A DNA stretch of 32,000 nt from Deltaproteobacteria bacterium (GTDB lineage: Bacteria; Desulfobacterota; BSN033; WVXP01), in the NCBI GenBank assembly GCA_019308905.1, contig JAFDHF010000049.1:1-32000 (forward strand), in the 5' to 3' direction. The translations under genes and the position numbers were made by a program. The notes beneath the pieces were generated by a model, which saw nothing but the letters and a program-made list of their open reading frames with translations, did not search any database and was not told the origin of the DNA. Shown here piece after piece: positions 1 to 7,641 of this stretch. Numbering within the stretch: position 1 is the stretch's first letter; every line of letters starts with the position of its first letter.

Positions 1-228
1 CTTTTTGCCTCCAAAACAGGAATAACGCCCAATCTGGTAAGAAGAGAAGTTGAGGGTCAACTGTTACTGCCTTTTGCTGTTCAACTTTTCTAAAAATTTT
101 GGGGAAAGTCCTCAAGTCTTTACTCTTGACAGGGGCCTCTTAATGGGTGACTCTGGTTCTCCACTGTTCAAAGTAACTTCCGCCTACCAAGGATGGCTCA
201 CAAGGTTTCGCATAAAATCATAGGCGTC

Positions 229-290
229 CCCTAACTCCTAACTCGCTAATTCGCCCCCTAACTCTACTAACTCCCTAACTCCTTTTTTTG
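229..290. repeat. CTAACT/CTAACTCC low-complexity repeat tract
   Basis: The tract is built from degenerate repeats of CTAACTCC, CTAACTC and CTAATTC, ending in a run of seven T residues. At least five CTAACT or CTAATT cores occur within 62 bases. It lies directly upstream of the promoter of the first gene in the cluster. It could be a dispersed intergenic repeat or slipped-strand simple sequence; no coding role is apparent. Confidence 0.65.
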
Positions 291-317
291 ACGGTGGATC
301 AGGGGCAGGCGGATTTG

Positions 318-346
318 TTGAAAAAAGACGGGAAAGAGGGTATATA
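318..346 (+). promoter_or_regulatory. Putative promoter of the regulator and catabolic cluster
   Basis: TTGAAA at 318-323 and TATATA at 341-346 are separated by exactly 17 bases, a strong match to the sigma-70 consensus. An overlapping reading pairs the same -35 with TATACT at 343-348 at 19-bp spacing, the stretched spacing typical of MerR-activated promoters. Transcription would begin near 353, leaving roughly 80 nt of leader before the ATG at 436. No clear dyad is visible between the boxes. Confidence 0.5.
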
Positions 347-435
347 CTGAGGAGCCATTGCAGTTTACGTTAAGTGAGGCGCGTCTCCGGCAGAACTCGA
401 TTTCTTGCAATTCAGCGAGGGGCACGGCTTTGATC

Positions 436-861
436 ATGGGCAAGGGAGGGACTCCTGAGTCCGGGTATTACGGGATTGGGGAACTGGCCAGGCTCGTGGG
501 GCTCACGCCCCGGACGATCCGGTACTACGAGGAAATCGGCCTTCTCAACTCGGTGAAGCGGGTGGAAGGAGGAAAGCGGGTCTACACGGACATGGATTAC
601 CAGCGGCTCAGGTTCATCAAGCGCCTCAAAGACCTGGGGCTCACCCTTGCCGAGATGCAGGAGCTCGAGGATATTTACCAGATCCATAGGACCAACCGCA
701 AGGTCCTTCCAAGACTACTTGAACTCCTCGAGCACCATGCCAGCCGGATCGACGAGAGAGTCCAGAACCTAAACAGGCTCAAGAAGGAAATAGTCCAGTA
801 CCAGGAGAGGATAAGGCAGAAGTTGAATCACGGGCTACAGGAGAGATCGATTCGGAAATAG
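436..861 (+). CDS. MerR-family transcriptional regulator
   Basis: This is a 141-residue MerR-type activator/repressor. Residues 11-40 hold the N-terminal winged helix-turn-helix with the family signature YGIGELARL followed by TPRTIRYYEEIGLL. Residues about 45-80 complete the wing and second helices, and 85-135 form a heptad-rich helix suited to antiparallel dimerisation. No cysteine occurs anywhere, which argues against metal or redox sensing. An organic or acyl-CoA ligand is more likely, as in LiuR-type MerR regulators of branched-chain acyl-CoA catabolism. Its position at the head of the acyl-CoA cluster supports local control, but that is inference. The frame stays open to a TTG at 358. 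The ATG at 436 is preferred because the homologous region starts only at residue 11 and the TTG has a Shine-Dalgarno only 3 nt away; GAGG at 417-420 is somewhat far from the ATG. Confidence 0.85.
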   Translation: MGKGGTPESGYYGIGELARLVGLTPRTIRYYEEIGLLNSVKRVEGGKRVYTDMDYQRLRFIKRLKDLGLTLAEMQELEDIYQIHRTNRKVLPRLLELLEHHASRIDERVQNLNRLKKEIVQYQERIRQKLNHGLQERSIRK

Positions 862-958
862 AAGAATCTGGACCCAAGAAACGGGCCGAGGCCGGGGGAT
901 CTTGGTTCCGAATCCTTCGATTTCAAAGGAAAGACTGGGAATTTGCCGGGAGGAAGGG

Positions 959-2134
959 ATGAACACGGTGGTCATCGCCAGTGCGGTCAGAACGCCCATA
1001 GGGAACTTCATGGGAGGGTTGAGCAGTCTCTCCGCGACGGAACTGGGAGCTCTTGTGATCTCGGAGGCGGTCAGGCGATGCGGGATCGCAAAGGAAGACG
1101 TGGACGAGGTGATAATGGGGAACGTCCTGCCCCACGGGCTGGGACAGAATCCAGCCCGCCAGGCCCTGCTCATGGCCGAACTCCCTGTTGAAGTCGGTGC
1201 AATGACGATAAACAAGGTCTGCGGTTCAGGGCTGAAAGCGGTCATGGTGGCCGCTCATGCCATCATGGCGGGAGATGCCGAGGTCGTCGTTGCAGGGGGG
1301 ATGGAGTCGATGAGCCGGGCCCCGTACTACCTCGACAGGGCCAGGGAGGGATACCGGCTCTGGGACGGAAAACTCATCGATGCAATGGTCCACGACGGCC
1401 TCTGGGACGTGGTCAACGACTTCCATATGGGGTACACGGCGGAGCTCGTCTCTCAGAAGTTTCAGGTCTCTCGAGATGACCAGGATAGATTCGCCTTCCA
1501 GTCGAACCAAAGAGCCCTGAAGGCGACAGCCCAGGGAGGCTTCGAGGCGGAGCTCCTGCCCGTCGAGATCCCGCAGAGAAAAGGGGCTTCTCTCGTTGTC
1601 GACAGGGATGAAGGGCCGAGGCAGCCGGACCTTGAGGCAATGGCCAGGCTCAAGCCGGTTTTCAAGGAGGACGGAACCGTCACGGCAGGCAACGCTTCAA
1701 AGATCAGCGACGGTGCAAGCGCCCTTGTGGTGATGTCTCTCAAAAGGGCAAAGGAACTCGGTGTAACCCCCATGGCCGCGGTTGGTGCCCAGGCATCGGC
1801 AGGAGTGGAACTCAAGGATATTCTGGTCGCCCCCATCAAGTCCATACCCAAGGTTCTGGCAAAGGCCGGTCTATCTGCAGACCGGATCGACCTTTTCGAG
1901 ATCAACGAGGCCTTTGCAGCATCCACCGTGGCCATCATCCGGGAACTCGGGCTCGATCCTGAAAGGGTCAACGTGCGTGGGGGGGCGATCGCCATGGGAC
2001 ATCCCATCGGGGCAAGCGGCGCCAGGGTTCTGACGACTCTTCTTTACGCCATGAAGGATCGGGATGCAAAGCTCGGCCTGGCCTCTCTCTGTCTCGGCGG
2101 AGGTGAGGCGGTCTCGCTCATTGTGGAGAGGTAA
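959..2134 (+). CDS. Acetyl-CoA C-acetyltransferase (thiolase)
   Basis: This is a 391-residue thiolase of standard length. It carries out CoA-dependent cleavage of 3-oxoacyl-CoA to acetyl-CoA and a shortened acyl-CoA, or the reverse condensation. The full catalytic set is visible: nucleophilic Cys88 in KVCGSG, GGMESMS at 113-119, NEAF at 316-319, His348 in AMGHPIGASG, and Cys378 in CLGGGEA. The ATG at 959 has GGAGG at 949-953. An in-frame extension back to 902 is possible but lacks homologous sequence. It follows merR by 97 bp and precedes hydroxyacyl-CoA dehydrogenase, so the two supply the last two beta-oxidation steps. Chain-length preference cannot be read from the sequence. Confidence 0.93.
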   Translation: MNTVVIASAVRTPIGNFMGGLSSLSATELGALVISEAVRRCGIAKEDVDEVIMGNVLPHGLGQNPARQALLMAELPVEVGAMTINKVCGSGLKAVMVAAHAIMAGDAEVVVAGGMESMSRAPYYLDRAREGYRLWDGKLIDAMVHDGLWDVVNDFHMGYTAELVSQKFQVSRDDQDRFAFQSNQRALKATAQGGFEAELLPVEIPQRKGASLVVDRDEGPRQPDLEAMARLKPVFKEDGTVTAGNASKISDGASALVVMSLKRAKELGVTPMAAVGAQASAGVELKDILVAPIKSIPKVLAKAGLSADRIDLFEINEAFAASTVAIIRELGLDPERVNVRGGAIAMGHPIGASGARVLTTLLYAMKDRDAKLGLASLCLGGGEAVSLIVER

Positions 2135-2135
2135 T

Positions 2136-2321
2136 CGTTCAGACCGTTCGATCGCTCGCGTTTGTTCGAGACGTGAAAGAGTACCATATCAAGGCGGTTC
2201 CGCCTTTGTCTGGATCTAACTTCTCCCTGGCGCGGTGTGAACGGCTTGAACGTTTCCAACTCTCTCGATTCGAACGAGGTCGCAAACAGCGACCGATCGA
2301 ACGACCCGAACAACCTGAACG
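2136..2321. repeat. GTTCGA-rich imperfect inverted-repeat element
   Basis: The gap between the thiolase and hydroxyacyl-CoA dehydrogenase genes contains CGTTCAG (2136-2142) and CGTTCGATCG (2145-2154) on the left. On the right are their reverse complements CGATCGAACG (2294-2303) and CTGAACG (2315-2321). Further GTTCGA/TTGAACG/TTCGAACG words fill the right half. A short hairpin, AAGGCGG-TT-CCGCCTT, lies at 2191-2206. The hairpin lacks a U-run, so it is not an intrinsic terminator. The layout resembles a small non-autonomous palindromic repeat inserted between operon genes. Confidence 0.5.
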
Positions 2322-2336
2322 TTGACTGGAGGAGGT

Positions 2337-3185
2337 ATGGAAATCAAGACCATTGGTGTTATCGGTGCGGGGCAGATGGGGAGCGGCATAGCTCAGGTCG
2401 CCTCCACGGCGGGTCTGAGCGTGGTCATGAGGGACATTGCAGACCAGCTCGTCGAAAAGGGGCTGGCCGCCATCGGCAAGAACCTCGACCGGTCGGTCCA
2501 AAAAGAGAGGATCACCCCTTCACAGAGGGAACAGATCCTTGCCAGAATCAGGGGAACATGCCGGTTGGAGGATATGGCCGAGGCAGACCTGGTGATCGAG
2601 GCTGCGACGGAGAGCGAACCCCTCAAGCTCGAGATCTTCGGGAGCCTCGATGGGATCTGCCGGAAGGATGTCATTCTCGCCACGAACACCTCGTCCATAT
2701 CCGTTACCAGGATCGCCTCCGCCACTCAGAGGCCCGACAGGGTTATCGGCATGCATTTCATGAACCCGGTTCCGGTTATGAAACTCGTGGAGATCATCCG
2801 CGGTCTTGCCACGTCGGAGGGCACCTTTGAAACCGTCAGAGACCTGAGCGAGAGGATGGGAAAGACTCCGCTTGAGGCCGGGGACTTTCCGGGTTTCATC
2901 TCAAACAGAATCCTCATGCCCATGATCAACGAGGCCGTCTATGCCCTCTTTGAGGGTGTCGGCAGTGTCGAGGCTATCGACGGAGTGATGAAATTGGGAA
3001 TGAATCATCCCATGGGACCCCTGGCCCTGGCAGACCTGATAGGTCTCGACACCTGTCTCGCCATAATGGAGGTTCTCCATCAGGGCTTCGGGGATTCCAA
3101 GTACCGGCCCTGCCCTCTATTGAAGAAATACGTGGCCGCAGGCTATCTCGGAAAGAAGGTGGGCAGGGGGTTCTATACCTATTGA
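2337..3185 (+). CDS. hbd: 3-hydroxyacyl-CoA (3-hydroxybutyryl-CoA) dehydrogenase
   Basis: This 282-residue NAD(P)-dependent dehydrogenase has the length of single-domain Hbd/PaaH-type enzymes that oxidise (S)-3-hydroxyacyl-CoA to 3-oxoacyl-CoA. Residues 6-17 form the Rossmann dinucleotide loop GVIGAGQMGSG. The catalytic His140 lies in GMHFMNPVP and is followed by Glu152 in KLVEII. SNRILMP and NHPMGPLALAD mark the C-terminal dimerisation domain, and the protein ends with the typical KKVGRGFYTY. The ATG at 2337 has an extended GGAGGAGG just upstream (2328-2335). It sits after the thiolase, separated by a repeat-like element. Substrate chain length is not decidable. Confidence 0.92.
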   Translation: MEIKTIGVIGAGQMGSGIAQVASTAGLSVVMRDIADQLVEKGLAAIGKNLDRSVQKERITPSQREQILARIRGTCRLEDMAEADLVIEAATESEPLKLEIFGSLDGICRKDVILATNTSSISVTRIASATQRPDRVIGMHFMNPVPVMKLVEIIRGLATSEGTFETVRDLSERMGKTPLEAGDFPGFISNRILMPMINEAVYALFEGVGSVEAIDGVMKLGMNHPMGPLALADLIGLDTCLAIMEVLHQGFGDSKYRPCPLLKKYVAAGYLGKKVGRGFYTY

Positions 3186-3271
3186 GAGCGCGTCCGCAAA
3201 GCGAAACCTTAACCTCGGTCCTGCACGCAAAGCGGCGAAAAGGCACACGAACTACGGACACGAGGTAACCC

Positions 3272-4417
3272 ATGGACTTCAGGCTGACTCCAGAACAAGA
3301 GATGATCAGGGATACCGTCAGGAATTTCGCAGAGAAACACATCGAACCCGTGGCAGCCCGGTTCGACGAACGCGGAGAGTTCCCCTATGAGAACCTGAAA
3401 AGAATGGCCCGACTCGGGCTCATGGGAATGAACGTCCCGGCGGAGTACGGAGGATCCGAGGCCGGCGTGGTGGCTTACAGCCTGGCCATCACCGAAATCG
3501 CAAAGGCCTGTGCCTCTCATGCCGTAACGACTTCCGTAACCAACATGGTGGCCGAGGTGATCAATGAATTCGCATGTGAGACCATGAAAAGGAGGCACAT
3601 CCCGAGGCTCTGCAACGGTGAGTATCCTGCAGGGGCCTTTGCCATTACGGAGCCGCACACCGGCTCGGATGCGGCCAACATAAGGACCTCTGCCGTGGCC
3701 GACGGCGAGACATATGTATTGAACGGGACCAAGAGCCTCATCACCAGCGCGGCAGAGGCGGGTGTGACAGTCGTCTGGGCGGTCACCGACAAGAAAGCCA
3801 GGAAGGGAAAGGGTATCAGCGCGTTTCTCATCGAGCGGGGAAACCCCGGCCTCCTTGTGGGAAAGGCGGAGAACAAGCTCGGCCACAGGGCCTCTTCCAC
3901 GCACGAACTGATTCTTCGCGATTGTCGTGTATCCAGAGACTCCCTCCTGGGAGAGGAAGGCGAGGGTTTCAGGATAGCCATGATGGAGCTTGACGGCGGC
4001 CGCATCGGAATCGCGTCTCTGGCGGTCGGTGTCGGGACCGCGGCGATCGATTATGCGGCACGGTACGTGAAAGAACGGGAGGCCTTCGGACAGAAGATTT
4101 CGAGGTTCGAGGCGATCCGGTGGATGATAGCCGACAGTTACACCGAACTCGAAGCGGCAAGCCTCCTCACCCTTAGGGCGGCTTTTCTCAAAGAGACGGG
4201 AGAGAGATTCACCCGTGAAGCCTCCATGGCAAAGCTGTTTGCCACGGAGACTGCAAAGCACGTCGCAATGCGGTCTGTCCAGATGCTAGGAGGGTACGGC
4301 TATACCACGGAGTATCCCGTGGAGAGATATCTCAGGGACACGGTGGGAACCACTCTCTACGAGGGTACCTCCGAGGTGCAGCGGATAGTGATCTCTCGGG
4401 AGATTCTCGGATCCTGA
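3272..4417 (+). CDS. Acyl-CoA dehydrogenase (first of three)
   Basis: This is a 381-residue FAD-dependent acyl-CoA dehydrogenase that makes the 2,3-enoyl-CoA and hands electrons to ETF. The N-terminal helical domain begins with DFRLTPEQEMIRD. FAITEPHTGSDA near residues 128-139 forms part of the flavin/substrate pocket, GHRASSTHEL lies in the beta domain, and QMLGGYGYTTEYPVER is the C-terminal signature. The catalytic base is Glu364 in LYEGTSEVQR, the position used by short/medium-chain enzymes. GAGG at 3262-3265 supports the ATG. It lies 47 bp before an Hdr-like Fe-S protein and close to etfBA, suggesting a dedicated electron route. The exact acyl substrate is unknown. Confidence 0.92.
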   Translation: MDFRLTPEQEMIRDTVRNFAEKHIEPVAARFDERGEFPYENLKRMARLGLMGMNVPAEYGGSEAGVVAYSLAITEIAKACASHAVTTSVTNMVAEVINEFACETMKRRHIPRLCNGEYPAGAFAITEPHTGSDAANIRTSAVADGETYVLNGTKSLITSAAEAGVTVVWAVTDKKARKGKGISAFLIERGNPGLLVGKAENKLGHRASSTHELILRDCRVSRDSLLGEEGEGFRIAMMELDGGRIGIASLAVGVGTAAIDYAARYVKEREAFGQKISRFEAIRWMIADSYTELEAASLLTLRAAFLKETGERFTREASMAKLFATETAKHVAMRSVQMLGGYGYTTEYPVERYLRDTVGTTLYEGTSEVQRIVISREILGS

Positions 4418-4464
4418 GGCTATCTCATTTCCCAGCTTGAGGCCAAAGACTGGAGAAAGCGTCG

Positions 4465-5610
4465 ATGTTGGTATTCGAGAACCGGTCTTTTTGCGAGAGG
4501 TACGAGCTTTTCGGCTGTATTCAGTGTGGGAAGTGCACCGGCGGATGCCCCGTCTCTTTCAACTCCTCCCTCAATATCCGGCGCCTCATGCAGGAGGCCC
4601 TTGTCCTGGACGATCTCGAAGCCATCTATAAGAAGGACGAGCTTTGGGCCTGCACCGCCTGCCGGACCTGCACTATCCGCTGCCCCAGGGACCTGCGCCC
4701 ATCGGATCTCATCATCGGCATGCGCACGGCCCTCATCGAGGAGGGACATATCCCGAGGACCCTGATTGAGGCCCTGGAAAGCACGTACAAGTACGGAAAC
4801 CCCTGGGGAGCCCAGAAGAGCAAGAGGAGCGATTGGGCAGAGGAACTCGGGCTGAAGGTCCTCTCCAGGGGGGATAGTGCGGAAAATCTCTACTTTGTCT
4901 GCTGCACTGCTGCCTATGACAGCCGGGTGCAGAACGTGGCCCGATCCATGGTGACATGCTTTCGCAGGTGGGATATCGACTTTGCCATTCTGGGAAACGA
5001 AGAGACCTGCTGCGGAAGCGCCATGCGGAGAATAGGGGAGGAGGGTCTCTTCCAGATGCTCATGGAGCAGAACCTGGAAACCTTCAAGAGATACGGCGTC
5101 ACCTCCCTTGTGACCACTTCTCCCCATTGCTACAATGCCATAAAGAACGATTATTCCCAGGAGAGTCTGACGGTCCGTCACTATACCCAGGTACTGGCCG
5201 AAGCCGTGACCAAGAACCCCCTCTTTTCCAGGGAGATAAAAAAGGTGATCACCTATCACGATCCCTGTTTTCTGGGCAAACAGAACGGGATTTTCGAGGA
5301 ACCAAGAGAGATTCTCAAGTCTATTCCAGGTGTTACCTTCATCGATTTCGATCGATCCAGGGAAAAGAGCCTCTGCTGCGAGGGAGGCGGAGGGCGCATG
5401 TGGGTGGAAGCCCCTGATCAGGGTACCCGGTCGGCGGAGATCAGAGTCCGTGACGCAGTGGAGATGGGGGCGGAGATTATTGCCACGGCCTGTCCTTTCT
5501 GCCTGCTCACCCTGGAGGATGCGGTCAAGACCACGGGGAATGAGGAGAGACTAAGGGTCATGGACATTACTGAAATCCTCGTTGAAGCTCTGGATCTGGA
5601 TAGTGAATGA
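4465..5610 (+). CDS. HdrD/GlpC-like Fe-S oxidoreductase with two CCG domains
   Basis: This 381-residue soluble iron-sulfur protein corresponds to fused HdrC- and HdrB-type modules. Two ferredoxin motifs are intact: Cys18/21/24/28 and Cys63/66/69/73. Two cysteine-rich CCG domains follow. The first has Cys146-147 and CCG at 182-184 but ends in SPHC (Cys222), with Ser219 where a CxxC cysteine is usual. The second is complete with Cys268, Cys304-305, Cys343 and Cys346. No membrane segment is present, unlike the membrane ETF:menaquinone oxidoreductases that share this domain. Placed between an ACAD and etfBA, and in the same cluster as two HdrA-like genes, it probably relays electrons between ETF and the HdrA proteins. 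The final acceptor is not evident. Confidence 0.85.
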   Translation: MLVFENRSFCERYELFGCIQCGKCTGGCPVSFNSSLNIRRLMQEALVLDDLEAIYKKDELWACTACRTCTIRCPRDLRPSDLIIGMRTALIEEGHIPRTLIEALESTYKYGNPWGAQKSKRSDWAEELGLKVLSRGDSAENLYFVCCTAAYDSRVQNVARSMVTCFRRWDIDFAILGNEETCCGSAMRRIGEEGLFQMLMEQNLETFKRYGVTSLVTTSPHCYNAIKNDYSQESLTVRHYTQVLAEAVTKNPLFSREIKKVITYHDPCFLGKQNGIFEEPREILKSIPGVTFIDFDRSREKSLCCEGGGGRMWVEAPDQGTRSAEIRVRDAVEMGAEIIATACPFCLLTLEDAVKTTGNEERLRVMDITEILVEALDLDSE

Positions 5611-5613
5611 TGA

Positions 5614-5809
5614 TTCACCGCAGAGACGCAGAGGACGCGGAGAGTGAATTCTTCCCCTGCCGCTGGAAGGCGAGAGTCCTTATCCCGAGAGTTGAGGGAG
5701 TGAAACTTGGGTGGGGGTACAAGCCGGACGTAGTGGTCTGAAAGGCGGTCATTGTTGAGCGGAAAACAACAGAGCCTTAACTCAGCGTCCTCTGCGTCTC
5801 CGCCGTGAA
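5614..5809. repeat. Imperfect inverted-repeat element with 29-bp arms (GCAGAGACGCAGAGG family)
   Basis: The left arm (5614-5642) and right arm (5781-5809) are reverse complements with only three mismatches over 29 bases. Their shared core is GAGACGCAGAGGACGC. About 138 bases of non-coding sequence lie between them. The element opens an unusually wide 230-bp gap in an otherwise tight operon and its right arm ends 31 bases before the etfB ATG. The arms resemble widely dispersed intergenic sequences of the CCGCAGAGACGCAGAGG type. No transposase is associated, so it may be a MITE-like or structural RNA repeat. Confidence 0.75.
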
Positions 5810-5840
5810 CAAATCAGACCGGTTGAAGAAAGGAGCTGTT

Positions 5841-6635
5841 ATGGACATCGTCGTCTGCGTCAAGAGGGTTCCTGAGACGGCTGAAGCCGACATTGTCATC
5901 GACGAGACGGGCAAGGACATAGACACCCGGGGACTCGTCTTTGATATCAACGAGTGGGACAACTACGCCGTGGAAGAGGCGGTTCTTCTCAAGGAGAAGT
6001 ACGGCGGGTCAGTGACCGTTGTATCCATGGGTCCCCAGGAGTCGAACGAGACCCTCAGGAGAGCCCTGGCAATGGGGGCTGACGAAGCGATCCGCCTCAC
6101 CGACCCGGCCTTTTCCGGGTCCGACGGGTATGCCATTGCCAGGATTCTCGGCGAGGCTATCAGGCCTCTCGCCTATGACCTGATCCTCACGGGGGTTCAG
6201 GCCGAGGATGACGGGTACGGGCAGGTGGGCCCTACTCTTGCCGAGATGCTGGGAATCGGCCATGCTGCGGTTGTCAATATGATCGAAAGGATCGATGGGG
6301 GGAGAGCCAGAATCCATCGAGAACTGGAAGGCGGCCTGGAAGAGGTTCTCGACCTCGAACTCCCCGCTGTTCTCACCATTCAGTCGGGCATCAATGAACC
6401 CAGGTATGTCTCCATCATGGGGATCCGAAGGGTGGCAAAGAAGGAGATCAGGGTCCTCGGCCTTGCCGACCTGGCGCTGAAAGAGGATGAAACAGGAGAA
6501 CAAGGCTCCAAAAGCGTTGTCGAGAGGGTCTTTCTTCCGCCTGCCGGAGAAGGGGCCCAGATGCTGGAAGGATCTGTTGAAAGCCTTGCCGAGAGTGTCG
6601 TCTCCATCCTGAAAGAGAAAGGAGGGCTGGCCTAG
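5841..6635 (+). CDS. etfB: Electron transfer flavoprotein, beta subunit
   Basis: EtfB (264 residues) forms the heterodimer with EtfA that takes electrons from acyl-CoA dehydrogenases. The start MDIVVCVKRVPETAEADI is typical. The nucleotide-binding signature GVQAEDDGYGQVGPTLAE occupies residues 118-135. The ATG at 5841 carries AGGAG at 5831-5835. An in-frame GTG at 5805 lies inside the right arm of the upstream inverted repeat and is rejected. It is adjacent to etfA. Whether this ETF is simple or electron-bifurcating cannot be settled from the visible motifs; the Hdr-like neighbours make that question relevant. Confidence 0.95.
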   Translation: MDIVVCVKRVPETAEADIVIDETGKDIDTRGLVFDINEWDNYAVEEAVLLKEKYGGSVTVVSMGPQESNETLRRALAMGADEAIRLTDPAFSGSDGYAIARILGEAIRPLAYDLILTGVQAEDDGYGQVGPTLAEMLGIGHAAVVNMIERIDGGRARIHRELEGGLEEVLDLELPAVLTIQSGINEPRYVSIMGIRRVAKKEIRVLGLADLALKEDETGEQGSKSVVERVFLPPAGEGAQMLEGSVESLAESVVSILKEKGGLA

Positions 6636-7610
6636 ATGGAAGATATCTTTGTCCTTGCAGAACACCGCCAGGGGGAACTCCGAGACATCACCTTTGAGAT
6701 GCTCACCAAGGGGAAGGCAATGGCCGAGGAAACAGGCACCTCGCTGGCAGCCGTCCTCCTCGGACACGGGGTGGGAAAGATGGCCGAGCAATTGAAGGAC
6801 AAGGCCAACAGGGTGATCCTGGTGGAGGACCCGAGACTGGAGACCTACAACTCCGAGGCCTATGAGAGGGTGCTCGCCGAACTCCTGGAAGGGGAGAACC
6901 CCCGCCTCCTCCTTATCGGCCATACGGCCTTCGGCATGGATCTCGCCCCGAGCCTTGCGACCCGGATTCGCGTCCCTATTGCCACCGACTGTATCGATGT
7001 GACGATCAGAGACGGCGAGGTAAGAGCGACCCGCCAGGTATATGGAGGCAAGCTGAATGTGGAGGTCCGCCTCAAACCCGCTCCGCAATCCGTGATCACC
7101 ATTCGACCGGCCTCTTTCACCGTGGAGGAATACTCCCTGACCGGGGAGATCGTCACGGTCGCTTCCCCCATGGAAGAAGAGATCGTCTCAAAACGTTTTG
7201 TCGAATACGTGGAGGCCGCGGCAGGAGAAGTGGACATCACCCAGGCCAACATCCTCGTCTCCGTGGGGAGGGGGATCAAGGACCAGGATAACATCCCCAT
7301 GGTCAAGGAACTGGCCGATGCTCTGGGAGCCGCCCTTTCGTGCAGCCGGCCGGTGGTGGACAAGAAGTGGCTTCCAAAGGAACGACAGGTTGGGACCTCG
7401 GGCAAGACGGTGAAACCCAAGGTCTACATCGCAATCGGCATCAGCGGGGCCTTCCAGCACGTGGCCGGTATGAAGGGTTCGGGCACCATCATCGCCATAA
7501 ACAAGGACCCTAAGGCACCGATCTTCAGTGTGGCCCATTATGGAATCGTGGGGGACCTCTTCAAGATTGTCCCGGCCTTGAAGGAGAAAGTAAAAGAGGT
7601 CTTTGCCTAG
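6636..7610 (+). CDS. etfA: Electron transfer flavoprotein, alpha subunit
   Basis: EtfA (324 residues) contributes the FAD-binding domain of ETF. The N-terminal domain spans about residues 1-190. The C-terminal FAD domain shows [12 protein letters not shown] (209-220), SRPVVD (237-242), [20 protein letters not shown] (252-271) and QHVAGMKGS followed by [13 protein letters not shown]. These match the conserved adenosine/isoalloxazine contacts of the family. Its ATG follows the etfB stop codon without any gap, with GGAGG at 6621-6625 inside etfB, so the two are translationally linked. It is followed after 31 bases by a second acyl-CoA dehydrogenase, which probably donates to it. Confidence 0.95.
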   Translation: MEDIFVLAEHRQGELRDITFEMLTKGKAMAEETGTSLAAVLLGHGVGKMAEQLKDKANRVILVEDPRLETYNSEAYERVLAELLEGENPRLLLIGHTAFGMDLAPSLATRIRVPIATDCIDVTIRDGEVRATRQVYGGKLNVEVRLKPAPQSVITIRPASFTVEEYSLTGEIVTVASPMEEEIVSKRFVEYVEAAAGEVDITQANILVSVGRGIKDQDNIPMVKELADALGAALSCSRPVVDKKWLPKERQVGTSGKTVKPKVYIAIGISGAFQHVAGMKGSGTIIAINKDPKAPIFSVAHYGIVGDLFKIVPALKEKVKEVFA

Positions 7611-7641
7611 GCGGGGATCTCTGCGGGTTTTTGAGGAGGTA

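Larger units (their letters stand above)
1..435. other. Intergenic leader region upstream of the MerR-type regulator
   Basis: No coding frame in this stretch looks like a real gene. Positions 1-228 are AT-richer than the cluster that follows and hold no motif I can name. The remainder contains a CTAACT-rich low-complexity tract (229-290) and a good sigma-70-like promoter (318-346), both listed separately. The upstream part could be the edge of a decayed element, but nothing diagnostic such as terminal repeats or a transposase remnant is visible. Confidence 0.6.

Noticed and set aside
358-435. N-terminal extension of the MerR protein from a TTG
   Set aside because: The added 26 residues do not resemble the family and the Shine-Dalgarno is only 3 bases from the TTG.
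2191-2206. Hairpin as an intrinsic terminator between thiolase and hbd
   Set aside because: No U-run follows on either strand, and the gene order indicates read-through.
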